Source: Fomitopsis serialis (taxonomy: Eukaryota > Basidiomycota > Agaricomycetes > Polyporales > Fomitopsidaceae). Taken from it: a stretch of DNA of 64,000 nt. The stretch covers positions 372,001-436,000 of the forward strand of contig NW_025954963.1 in NCBI RefSeq assembly GCF_022376445.1, written 5' to 3'. This document shows positions 35,001 to 43,649 of this stretch, piece after piece. Within the stretch, counting starts at the first letter, position 1. The number at the start of each line of letters is the position of its first letter. Below the pieces are notes generated by a model. It was not told the origin of the DNA. It did no database searches and saw only the letters and a program-made list of their open reading frames with translations. Made by a program: the position numbers and the translations under genes.

Positions 35001-36480
35001 TGTTCTGCAAGGCGACATGACGGACGAGCAGCATTGCTCATCCAACATGTCCCAGTCATCTGTACACACTACCGGTGAGTACAGAGTGTCGAGAAGGATC
35101 AGGACGCCCTCGGTGGACGTACTTATCTCGACATCTGCCATACCCACGTTAGTGTGCGTAATGGCGAATGTAGAGCCCGTTGGGCACAATGCCCGCGGTT
35201 CGTCGGGCCACCGTCTCTTCATATCCGCCTTCATGATCCATTGTGATCATGGAGATGACAGCACGTTCACATCTCGGGACGACCTTCAGGTCGTACCGGG
35301 ACCCGTCATTCGCCAAGGCGAAGCCGGGTATGCACAGCGCTCTGAGCAGCCCGAGACTGCCGTCGGGTCTGCTCAATGGCACCTGGAGGCACTGCCATCC
35401 CGAGGTGTCCCGGCCCAAGCGACGAAGCTAGGCATCACCCCGAAGGATGATGCACGCGCCGAACTCGAAGACACGTCCGTCATCGAGCTCGCATCCGAGC
35501 CGAACGAGTGGTGCGTCGAGTCGACGCATCTCCGCGCTCGGGAGGGTATAGGCACACAGTACTACAACAGTACTGTGTACAACGGGAACGAGCCCGCGTA
35601 CGTAGGTACACTCGTCGCGCGCTCAGAGATGAGCAGCGACACAAGAAATATATTATTATTGTCGAATGATGGGCGCGCCACGACGAGCAACCTGCTCGGC
35701 GCGACGCGCGACGCGCTCAACACTACGGGCGTTGAGTGTCACGAGTCCGTGGCGAGCGTCCCGAGCACTAGCGCCCACTGTGCTGCGCTGAGCCTCCACC
35801 GACTCTTCGTCCTCGACCCCTTCCACTATCTGGGCAGCCAACTCGAGCGCGCGTCTGGCGAACCAGACGCGCGCGCCGCCCCAACGCGAGTGCGAACTCG
35901 CGCTCGCAACTGGCTGGCTGACTTGCCGCCAGTCCAGTCGGTGGCGACCGACGACCTGGTACCTCGCGGTACCAGATCATCACTTCATTCGTCCCCGGCT
36001 CATCTCCCTTCTCCCCACACCTCGCGCCTCGAATTGGGAGGTCTCCCTACCGATTCTGGCGAACCTGGCGACCCCTACCGCGGCTCTGGCGACACGCAAC
36101 CCAGCCACGCGACCCAGGACTTGAACGACGCGCGTTCAAGTCCAGCGCCGAGCAGCAAGACGGAGCGGACCACGTATAACGAGGAGCGAGGAGAACGGAA
36201 GGAGGACAGAGAGGAGAGGAGTAGCGAGGATGAGCAAGGAACGCAGGGACAGAGGGAGGAAGGGTACCGGGCGAGCCGGAAGTACGAGCACGACGGCTCG
36301 ACAACCACAGGCGTAGCGACGAACGAGAAGATCATCGTGCGTCCTGCTAGCCACGAAGATGGCACTCCCGTTCCCAGGTACGACTGCGAAGTCGTACCTG
36401 AGGTCCATATGGTAGCACGTCCGTGCTGCGGGACGACTTCAAGGTCGTACCCTCCACATCTGCTGTGCCCGCGCCAGTAG
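32056..36480 (+). CDS. Giant repeat-rich open reading frame of the hairpin element
   Basis: ATG at 32056, 1474 codons without a stop. The first 80 residues are charged and helix-like (REAHRAKVDAKVDGLLDSFA, SMKHLDDDITSFRRSVEQD), possibly a gag-like or coiled-coil head. The rest is a mosaic of recurring peptide modules such as GTPILDVPNSPPVLSLVPKP, RTTGHxDGxxALRDDLRVVP, IRDDLAVVPxxxQGDTxD and ExSSDTR/GSGDTQPSxxxQDxxD. Two large blocks (about 33000-33480 and 35800-36290) are diverged copies of one another. Each LDVP and DDLxVVP module coincides with a DNA hairpin. No known domain. Whether it is translated is unknown; the conserved peptide sense of modules in several frames argues it once was. 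Confidence 0.6.
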   Translation: MAGSTTKSPKHSRSTREAHRAKVDAKVDGLLDSFAKFLKSIPVETRATPDRRFRTLDDSMKHLDDDITSFRRSVEQDNESRRHRRTTCRTELSDPENSSGALAKQAPSDREVERTAHAELFEPKVEPIQSCQENPTPPVPTEPQELESSPTSGARTEIDSAAAVEPVSEPKGSRPEQIEPDIETAQRCPETPSPIAPSEPTKLGTTLKSGARARFVDAAVAEPESQLSDKMTRSCAREGIGTRPHVASPDVDELLLVDPHVACSEMSRDSKYTTIAPDDVPDAASIELDAQCVERHAHAPRASTPSGSAGSTPLNANRHLDLHTGSHRPRATAFQPGSHFPTEVRAALCLWTAEPFAVQLKDRPVSTDRHLAVGNPSDDLAPRGTRPPDPYSPILSLRPRASHLDSGGSPLESHDSGDTRRGSGDTQPSRTIQDSHDPRASPAPGNQAARTTGNAERGECEEIRKRKEGEGCGASLKDEQRDSINAGTPLVDVSHSPPPPSPMPTLAHVSTTTQVVVCIAGQEGGTVVLRHDLTVVPIGLQGSTIAIWDDLAVVPYIPRGDTADAPQYTSDVPHPAFTSCRVARSRIEGTPILDVPNSPPVLSLVPKPVCTSTNEKSVVRTTGHRDGLYALRDDLRVVPSFSRGSMPVIRDDLAVVPASPQGDTVDTQNCSSNVTGVSTNTPGAAATDGMSVVRTGGHDDRARAIRDDLAVVPFTSQGDTADAAQSTPDVFHPIFASRRVASMPNCSLDVQATDQQQDLMLEGTSILDVPNSPPVLSLVPKPVRTSTNEKFVERATGHGDGMYALRDDLRVVPSASQDSMPVIWDDREVVPSTSQCNALDLQYRMSDVYLETVTIHSVAASELEDTPMRDVSNSPHALLTAPWCTNDCEVVSAVPPSDAADVPCRTSDVPCSSTSSGNIVEGTPLRDVPTSPTPASANAELIGSSVGHDDRTKKIRDDLMVVLSDFQGNTFVIRDDLAVVPSVLQGDMTDEQHCSSNMSQSSVHTTGEYRVSRRIRTPSVDVLISTSAIPTLVCVMANVEPVGHNARGSSGHRLFISAFMIHCDHGDDSTFTSRDDLQVVPGPVIRQGEAGYAQRSEQPETAVGSAQWHLEALPSRGVPAQATKLGITPKDDARAELEDTSVIELASEPNEWCVESTHLRAREGIGTQYYNSTVYNGNEPAYVGTLVARSEMSSDTRNILLLSNDGRATTSNLLGATRDALNTTGVECHESVASVPSTSAHCAALSLHRLFVLDPFHYLGSQLERASGEPDARAAPTRVRTRARNWLADLPPVQSVATDDLVPRGTRSSLHSSPAHLPSPHTSRLELGGLPTDSGEPGDPYRGSGDTQPSHATQDLNDARSSPAPSSKTERTTYNEERGERKEDREERSSEDEQGTQGQREEGYRASRKYEHDGSTTTGVATNEKIIVRPASHEDGTPVPRYDCEVVPEVHMVARPCCGTTSRSYPPHLLCPRQ

Positions 36481-37912
36481 GCGTACCGACGAACTTGAAG
36501 CTCGTCGTGCGCACTACTGGCCACGAGCCTTGGGTGCACATGTACCGGGACGAATCGAGAGTCGTACCGGCCACTACACATGGCGACACCGCGGACGCGC
36601 AGCGTTGTACGTCCGACGTGCCCTTCTCAGTCACCACCAACCAGCGTGGTGGAGGTACATCCTTGATGGATGTACCCAACTTGCTATTCCCTGCGACAGT
36701 CCCCGGGCCAGCCCACATTTTGACGAGCGATCTCGTCGTACGCGCTGGGGGACACGAATACGGTACGCCCGTAATACGGGACGACCTCGCGGTCGTACCG
36801 TTCATCCCGCAAGGCGACACGGCGGATGCGCAACCTTGCACGTCCGACGCGCCCCACCACACCGCGATCGCGCTGCGCAACGACCAAATGGTCGTGTCTT
36901 CCGCACTGCAAGGCGGTGCACCTGTGCTAAGGGATGACCTCGCGGTCGTACCTTGGCTCACGCATAGCGGCACGCTTGTAACCGGGGACGACCCCCAGGT
37001 CGTACCCGGACCTTCCACACTGCAAGGCGACACGGCGGACGTGCAGTACCGCATGTCCGACGCGCCCCACCAACCCAAGACCGGTTGTCGAGTAGCGGGT
37101 ACATCCCTAATGGACGTACCCATCTCGACATCATCCTTGCCCGGGATCAGGCACGCTCTGCAAGAGAGCACACCTACGCTAGGGACGACCTCGCGGTCAT
37201 AAACCCCAAATTGCAAGGCGGCACGATGGACATGCAGCGATGCATGCCCAATGTGCCCAATTCAACCTCGACTGCACGCGATGCGGCGTGTACGTCTAGC
37301 CCGCTGCTCGACGTACACGGCGTCAGTGATCACCATCCTCCAATCATTACTGACCTCCCGTTGGCTAGTCGCACCGTGCAGGACAGCCTGTACGTCCCCG
37401 CGGAAGTACGGGTCCCTGGCTGCTTCAGCGCAATTGAACCACTAGTGGTCCAACTGGCCGAGCTGCGGGACGACCCCGACAACCTCTTTCGCGAATTCCT
37501 CGACCTTCTGTCCGGTAGCGACATGTTACGCCCGGCCCCGCATCAAGACGGTCCGCACTTCATCACGGAAGTGCGAACGTCCAGTGCAGTTGAACCCGCA
37601 GTAGTTCAACTGACAGGGTCGGGGAACGGCATCGATTCCGTCCCTGATGATCCCCACTCACGCGCGGCCACCTGTCCAGAAGACTTGCACTCCCAACAGG
37701 AAGTGCAAGCCCCCGGTCCCGTCAAGACAGCTGAACCATTCCCGGTTCAGCTGGGAAGCCTGCGATACGACCTCGACCTCGACCGGTTGAGCGAACACCA
37801 CTCTCGTTACGAACCAAGCGCTCCGGCGACGGCGCAGCTCGACGATTGCGTAGCCCTAACGGACGCGCGAGCTCAAGACCGTGACCGAGTTGCTGCACTA
37901 CGTGTAGTGTAG
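36423..37912 (+). pseudogene. Frame-shifted continuation of the giant frame
   Basis: The same peptide modules continue in a second frame (36423-37202: RDDFKVVPS, GTSLMDVPN, IRDDLAVVPFIPQGDTADAQ) and then a third (37085-37912: LLDVHG, HFITEVRTSSAVEPAVVQL, LHSQQEVQAPGPVKTAEPFP). The shifts lie near 36410 and 37190. Each looks like a one-base indel because the module sense is preserved across it. In such a young insertion the shifts were probably inherited from the source copy, so an uninterrupted protein may not be needed for mobility. Confidence 0.65.
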
Positions 37913-39026
37913 CAGCCGGCGCCTACGGACCCTGACCGACCAGAACGGTCTCCCGACCCTCAACTCGGCGAGAACTTTACAGTTCTCGCCGAGGATTCGC
38001 CCCCAAGGACCCACACCTTAACCCCTATCGACCTCCCTGCGGCCCTCGACACCCATGGCGACTACGACAGGCGCCACGAGTCGGCAACCTCGCATGTACC
38101 CTGGAGATCACGCGAGGAATGGAAGGATGGAGGAAATGTGGACAAGGGTGCGGAACCAGGAGAATCTGATGAGGAAGGTCAGGCAGAAGGAGGAGAGGAG
38201 GAAGGGTGTGGTGTAGGCGAAGAAGACGAGCCTGCGAGCTCGAAAAGCAAAGGTACGTCCTTATTGGACGTACCCTCTTTATTTTGCACCACCATTCCCT
38301 ACCCCGCAATCACCACCCGTGATGACCATGACAACCGCATTGGTTGTCGTGGCAGTCACTGTATACAACAGTGGTACAGTCGGTCCGGGGGACGACCTGC
38401 GAGTCGCACCCGGCACGACGATGCATCGCGGTACAATCGGCGAGTTTACTTGCTCGACCGATGTATCCGGTCGGTCTGTAGCCCACGCACAGACGTTGGG
38501 CCTCTCCGTCGACGTCCACGATGAGGAGGTCGACGGTGAATTGAGAAGTGAGTACCTTGAGGTACTCGTCCCACCATCATTACCTCGCATCCGCCCACGA
38601 CAGTCACGTCGGTCGTGTCCAACACGGTCGCGCATCGGATTCATGGGGCGCAGAGATCGAGCTTCATGCTTGACGTACATGTTGCTGAGCTCGCCGGCAA
38701 ATTGTCCGCGATGTGTCAGAAGAACTTCACAGTTCTCCGACCTTGCTACCTGTATTATCATCAGCATTACCTTGTTGCTGACATTCTCATGTCGCCATCA
38801 TGAATTTGGCTTGCATAACTCCACTGAGTTATGTATGACAATAGTGGACGGCTGTGCTGCTCACTGACGCGACCTAGTATGTCGTTGTCTACAGTACGGC
38901 ACCACTATTGTATTGCCAGTCGCTACCACCGTTGGGTTGTCGCGTGTTTTATTCCTTTCTTTTCCTCTTTCCTTTTAGTTTCTCTGGTTATCTCTGGGAC
39001 CCGTGGTCGTGTCCAGTGGGGGAGGG
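37913..39026 (+). other. 3' internal region of the hairpin element
   Basis: There is no continuous gene, but module remnants persist (GTSLLDVPSLF at about 38252, GDDLRVAPG at about 38390) together with perfect hairpins (GGTACGTCC-TTATT-GGACGTACC at 38252-38274; CATAACT...AGTTATG near 38812). A purine tract, GGGGGAGGG at 39018-39026, abuts the 3' LTR and is the likely plus-strand primer site. Confidence 0.75.
37964..37993 (+). repeat. Longest perfect hairpin in the element (13-bp arms)
   Basis: CTCGGCGAGAACT-TTAC-AGTTCTCGCCGAG, perfect 13-bp arms and a 4-nt loop, lying beyond the stop of the last long module frame. A smaller relative, AGAACTTCACAGTTCT, occurs near 38720. Confidence 0.95.
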
Positions 39027-39229
39027 TGTAACGGATATTCCCGTTACGGTATATCTTATCTCATATGATTGTTCTTGTTTGTTCGAGGGCTCGTATGGCG
39101 CGCCAGCGCACCTACGAGACCTCAGTCCTTTACCATCCTCATCGCCCCATGTATGCTACGTGTAGACAGTCCCTCTGAATAGAGACTGGGTACAGCGCAT
39201 ACCGGGCCCGAGGATTAAGGGACGCTACA
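39027..39229 (+). repeat. 3' LTR of the hairpin element
   Basis: 203 bp, TGTAACGG...GACGCTACA, identical by eye to 31732-31934, followed by the ATTGA duplication. Confidence 0.95.
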
Positions 39230-39240
39230 ATTGACCATTT

Positions 39241-39734
39241 CGTTCATGAAATCAGAAATCTTCAACTCCCGCGTTGAGATCCCTTCTTAGCTGGATGAAC
39301 TTGGCCTCGGACTCACGCTGAAGAGCCTCGATAGCCTCCGTGTTGGCTGCTCCGAGTCTCTTAGCATGGCCTCGAATCGCCAGGATCATCGCCGATGCGC
39401 CCGACTGAGTCCCGCGACGGGACCCAGGTGAACCCTTCGGTTTGGCTGACATCGAGCGTGCAGATTTACTGGCGTTGCTCAACTTCTTTTCCTCGGGCGT
39501 TCGGACACGTCCGCTTCCTTCCGGACGTGCCGGAGATATCCTCGCTGAATGAGGTCTGGCTCCGCTGTCTGGTGACGCAACCAATCGTTCGTCACTAAAC
39601 ACGCGAGCTCCTCTCGGCGATACTCTCGACGTATAAGGTTGTTCACCTCGCTTCGGTGATCCACCCAATTGGGGTGGATCCACGGGCGAGTTAGCTCCTT
39701 TCGGAGAGGGGGACTCAGGTGCTTGGTCCGCCAT
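39241..39734 (-). pseudogene. Gypsy gag, N-terminal part (displaced)
   Basis: The ATG at 39734 starts MADQAPESPSPKGANSP, followed by a basic Ser/Arg-rich region and a helical stretch (AIRGHAKRLGAANTEAIEAL...KFIQLRRDLN). In this frame it stops at 39252. One base later the frame continues LKISDFMNEM and then, across the 21-kb insertion, VNYVEARIPNKPGG at 18150. So this is the 5' end of the same gag as 15577-18155, broken by a one-base shift and by the KDZ insertion. Confidence 0.85.
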
Positions 39735-39818
39735 TTTCTTTCTTGGTAGAAAGCGTCCGCGACTATCACGCGGTTGTTGCGATTTAGGTTTTGTAATGAT
39801 GAATGTTGTGATGGGGGT

Positions 39819-40120
39819 TGTTACGTAGCGTGCAGTTCCCTGATAGAGCGCCCTTCCGAGTGGAAGTTCGAGTTATCGAAGGACTGTAAAAAAGTATAAC
39901 GTTGCCTTACTCAATCCCGCAGATACAGTGCACCAATCTCCATTGAGAAGTGCGATGTATCCGGAGGACGACGAGTTAAAGGACTTATCCTTCAACTCGC
40001 CGGGCGACGACCTATAAAGGTACGACGCCAAACACACGCAAATGTATATACATACAAGCATATCGATCCAATAAGTCCATAACGGGATTACACACGTCCA
40101 TACGGTAACGTCCCGTTACA
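39819..40120 (-). repeat. 5' LTR of the gypsy element (302 bp)
   Basis: On the minus strand it starts TGTAACGGGACGTTACC and ends CTACGTAACA, lying 84 bp upstream of the gag ATG. Its first bases (TGTAACGG and a GTAAC...GTTAC palindrome) resemble those of the hairpin element's LTR, suggesting related integrase specificity. The partner LTR is lost, so the ends rest on TG...CA and position. Confidence 0.7.
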
Positions 40121-40866
40121 GCGTACGTTTACCAAGGTGTTGGAAATGCTTGTGGACAATAGGGTCTCGACGGTTTGTTGCATTCAGATCTCATGTTTGC
40201 AAAGTGGGTTGATGCCGTGATCATTTTGGATAGGTCGAGCTGACTGCCTGATTCGCGCTATCTGCCCCGATGGGTCCGGCGTCGAATGTGAGGCCTTGAA
40301 GATGGATGCAGACAATAATACTAGACATTGCTTCACCGGCCCGAACTTCGTGATGTGCTGCTTGCGACCTTGTCTCACTGCATGTCATGGATAGCTTGTG
40401 CATGGCGTACAATGCGAGATTGCTTATTTACAAATCAAGGCGTTGGCGAATATTGAGCGAAGTCAATGGTCATACTTACAAAAGTATTCGTAGACGCGAC
40501 CAGTCACGACTCGCCAGTCACGCGTCACATGTCGCGTGATACGCGCGTATATCATATGCATTCCAGCCTCGACTCGAAGCGACGCGACGCGACTTGACTC
40601 CAGCGTAAATCAGGTCTATCTCACCCCGAGAATCCTAAGGAGACTCGGGTGCGTGCTCAGTGGGTTGCGAAATGTGGTTTTAAGCACTAAAGTGCACCTC
40701 TGCTTGTATTGTGCACGCGTAGGCCATTTGACGACGAGAGCAAATCCTTACTCATAGCGTGGGCAACACTCAACACCAACATCTTTCGGACATTCCAACT
40801 GTGCTCTGGCAAGTTGTACATGCTATTTGCATTGGCTTGATTGATCAATGTCTGCTGTAATATCAG
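40121..40866. other. Spacer between the gypsy 5' LTR and the BTB gene
   Basis: No convincing gene or repeat. Contains short CGCGACGCGAC/GTCACGACTCGCCAGTCACG direct-repeat-like text at about 40495-40600. Presumably includes the BTB gene promoter. Confidence 0.5.
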
Positions 40867-41898
40867 ATGGATAGCGCCCCGGACGTGATCCCCGAGGATA
40901 GGGGAATGGATGTGGTGCCGACGGAGGATGCTTGTCCGCCCTTCGACAGGAGTACCGCAGACGTAATACTCAGATCATCCGACCTCGTCGACTTCCGCGT
41001 TCGAAAGGCTATTCTAGCCGAAGCGTCTCCTGTTTTCGAAGGCATGTTCAGTCTACCACAACCAAGCGGCCCGACAAGCGGAGGACCTCCTAGTGACCCG
41101 CCGGGCACAAGTGCAAATGGGACAGAATTCAAGGATGGTCTCCCTGTTGTTGTTCTGCAAGAGAACGGTGACATCCTGGATAGACTGCTGCGCATCTGCT
41201 ATCCTGTCCCACCACCGCCTCTCCGTGGCATCGACTTCCTATCGCCCATCCTAGCCGCAGCCGTGAAGTATGCGATGGATGGTGTCACCCTCGTCCTTCG
41301 GAAGAACCTGTGCGACTTTTTACAAGACGGCCCATTGCGTGCTTACTGTCTCGCAATACACTACGGATTCGCAGAAGAAGCCGAGCAAGCCGCGAAGGCG
41401 ACGTTGCGCATCGATAGGCGTATTCTATTTCGCTCGATACCCTGCGCTCCCGAGCTGGAAATGATCGACGGCAAGATGACGCTGCTCCTACTCGATTACC
41501 ACCAGCGTTGCTCCGATGCACTGCTTCATCTCAAGCGGCGTGTACCGTTCTTGACCAGAGACTGGATATGGTTCAAATGTGACGTGGATCAAGACGAGTG
41601 TCCTCTGGGAGAGCATTCGGTCAAGTTGATGGACGGATCTCGAGAGACGCCCACTAAGTGGTGGCGGGACTACTTAGTGTCCATGGTCGACATCATGAAG
41701 GACGCCCCCTCCAGCGACGCCATCCGGCGCGACACACGACTTTTCGACAAGGCCATCAAGGAAGCGCTGGAATGCGAAACCTGTGCGGACTATGCGCAAA
41801 GCCACATGCGCAAATTCGTTGGCTGGCTAGCTGACTACGTGGATGGGAAGGTATCACAGGTCAGTACGTCGCTTCACCATGCACGGCTGGTTCACTGA
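40867..41898 (+). CDS. BTB/POZ domain protein
   Basis: A single long exon from ATG 40867, 343 codons. The N-terminal FDRSTADVILRSSDLVDFRV (about residues 27-46), then RKAILAEASPVFEGMF, is the standard basidiomycete BTB start: D-x-I-L-R-S followed by the S-P-V-F helix. Pro/Gly-rich insertion follows, then DILDRLLRICYP and helical repeats typical of these expanded fungal BTB proteins. BTB domains mediate dimerisation and often cullin-3 recruitment; the partner is unknown. The C-terminus may be extended by a further exon: a donor-like GTCAGT follows CACAG at about 41860, but I cannot identify the next exon. The gene sits next to transposon debris but its frame is intact. Confidence 0.8.
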   Translation: MDSAPDVIPEDRGMDVVPTEDACPPFDRSTADVILRSSDLVDFRVRKAILAEASPVFEGMFSLPQPSGPTSGGPPSDPPGTSANGTEFKDGLPVVVLQENGDILDRLLRICYPVPPPPLRGIDFLSPILAAAVKYAMDGVTLVLRKNLCDFLQDGPLRAYCLAIHYGFAEEAEQAAKATLRIDRRILFRSIPCAPELEMIDGKMTLLLLDYHQRCSDALLHLKRRVPFLTRDWIWFKCDVDQDECPLGEHSVKLMDGSRETPTKWWRDYLVSMVDIMKDAPSSDAIRRDTRLFDKAIKEALECETCADYAQSHMRKFVGWLADYVDGKVSQVSTSLHHARLVH

Positions 41899-42699
41899 AA
41901 CACCGGTTTATGAATACCTATGGCTGAAGGTCAAACTGTCCTTACCTGCAAATGTACGCAAGAGCGCGGCGCTGTCGGCTGAATAACGTCTCTGAAACCG
42001 TCGGCGGAACTCCGTAGCCATTCATTCGCTCCCAACGAACGATGTATAAACGTATAGCAACAGCTACGGGAACGTGCCCACTTACCAGCCGCCCATGCCT
42101 ATGCCCCAGTCTATGTCCTATTACGCCGCTGTCGGTCTTAATGTCCAAAACTAGCGTGAGTACCTCTGCTGTGCTTGCATCATAGGATCGCGAGAGAAGG
42201 GTGCTTACATGTGCTCGATAACGGTGCAGCCTGTTGTCACGCAGTGCGCAAGGGGTCAGCGCCCTTGAAGTGACGATGAAGTAGGACCTTGTCGTATTTG
42301 TTGGGACGTGTTCGTTACGCGCCCACAAGCTTCAATGTCGTTCTCGTTCCCAACCATGCAACTCGTAGTGCGTGATCCCCGTCCCGGATAAGAGATGTCT
42401 AACATTTTTGTCTTTGCGAGACCGGCATCGGCCAGAGAATTCTAGTCTTCTTGACAGAATGCACCACAGTCGCGCCTTGACCGGAAGACGGTAAACGATC
42501 TACGGTCAGGTCCGACGGCGTTCGCGGCGCCCCAAAGACATGATGCGAGAGCTCGTGGAGGGGAGGGCCTGGCTCGTCTCTTATGTGCTGCGGGGACTGG
42601 ACATCCGTCGCTCGTTGCGTCGACCGTTTTGCGGCGCTCGTTCTTCTCAGCTCCCATCGCCCGGGATACTTGCTAGGCGCCAGATATGCACTCTCCATG

Positions 42700-43480
42700 G
42701 CGCATCAGCCTCTTGTTGTACACTGTTAGCCCTCGGTAACAGAGACAAACATCGTCTACTTCATGTCCCACTCAAAGCGTGTATACAGCTCTCTCTCATT
42801 ACACATGCAGCCCGCAGACCGCGACCCTCGCCCCATACAGGAGACGTCCTACGATCTCCAACATCGCGAGGCTGGTCTGGGTCTTCTAGTCCTCTTCGCA
42901 GGCTGTACCACAGTCAGCCCTTAATTGGTCAGGCGGCGCACAACTCACACTCCGACCAAGGTCGTTGGCGATGGCGAGGAGAAGTCGAGAAGGCGGCATC
43001 GTGAAGTGCGCCGCGAGGATAGGGCATGCATACATCGCTCGTTGCGTAGGTCTCTATCGCACCTTGTCGCGCCGGGTGCCAGGCGCTCGCTGCGTCCCAA
43101 CGCTTGATGGTATACCTGACCCTCGCATGACTGTCAACAGCAACCCGCATGCTCGCCAGTCTGGGGACCGAGAGGCACCATGAAGGGCCCCTCGTCTGAC
43201 GAGCGACATAGTCAATGTGGCAGCATTCGTGGGCGGTATTGTAAACCCTAGTCATAGTTGAAGCAATGGGCGTAGAAATGGCAGCAGGTGTACGAGGAGA
43301 TCGACCAGCGAGATTCTAGGTAGCTGTCCCTCAGCATACCGCGGCGCGTGGGCCACTCAGTGACTCACTTCCTGGCTTGACCGGGATGTAGACGTCGACG
43401 AATCATCACCCGGCCACTCGCGGGCTGCATGAATTTTTGGACATCATTGCTCTTCGAGAGCCTCGTTATGAATATGCATG
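42700..43480 (+). repeat. Dispersed 0.9-kb repeat family, partial copy 1
   Basis: Recognised by the block GCAGACCGCGACCCTCGCCC...GGAGACGTCCTACG...GCGAGGCTGG at 42808-42900 and the end block CCACTCGCGGGCTGCATGAA...GCTCTTCGAGAGCC near 43425-43470. The order matches the fuller copies. No coding capacity. Confidence 0.65.
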
Positions 43481-43649
43481 GTTCTGTAATGTGCTAGTGG
43501 TCTTTTGTCTTCGTAGTTATCGTTCGGCCTGATTCATTCATAGTGGCAATATCATTCTCATATTCAGTGACGAAGCATCATGACATCGAACACTGTACTA
43601 GCAGTAGGCGGCCTGCTTCAGTAAGTACCAGATGCAAAGGATGTCCACG

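Larger units (their letters stand above)
31732..39229 (+). mobile_element. 7.5-kb non-autonomous LTR retrotransposon with hairpin array
   Basis: 203-bp LTRs at both ends look identical base for base. A 5-bp target duplication ATTGA lies at 31727-31731 and 39230-39234, and a purine tract directly precedes the 3' LTR. No protease, RT, RNase H or integrase motif is found in any frame. The interior is dominated by one 1474-codon frame and its frame-shifted continuation, full of short inverted repeats. The size and lack of pol fit the large-retrotransposon-derivative class, moved in trans by another element. Identical LTRs imply very recent insertion. Confidence 0.9.

Noticed and set aside
39819..40120. 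3' LTR of a plus-strand element with GATGGGGG as purine tract
   Set aside because: The gag reading frame 84 bp away is on the minus strand and continues into the gypsy body at 18155, so this is the 5' LTR of the minus-strand element.
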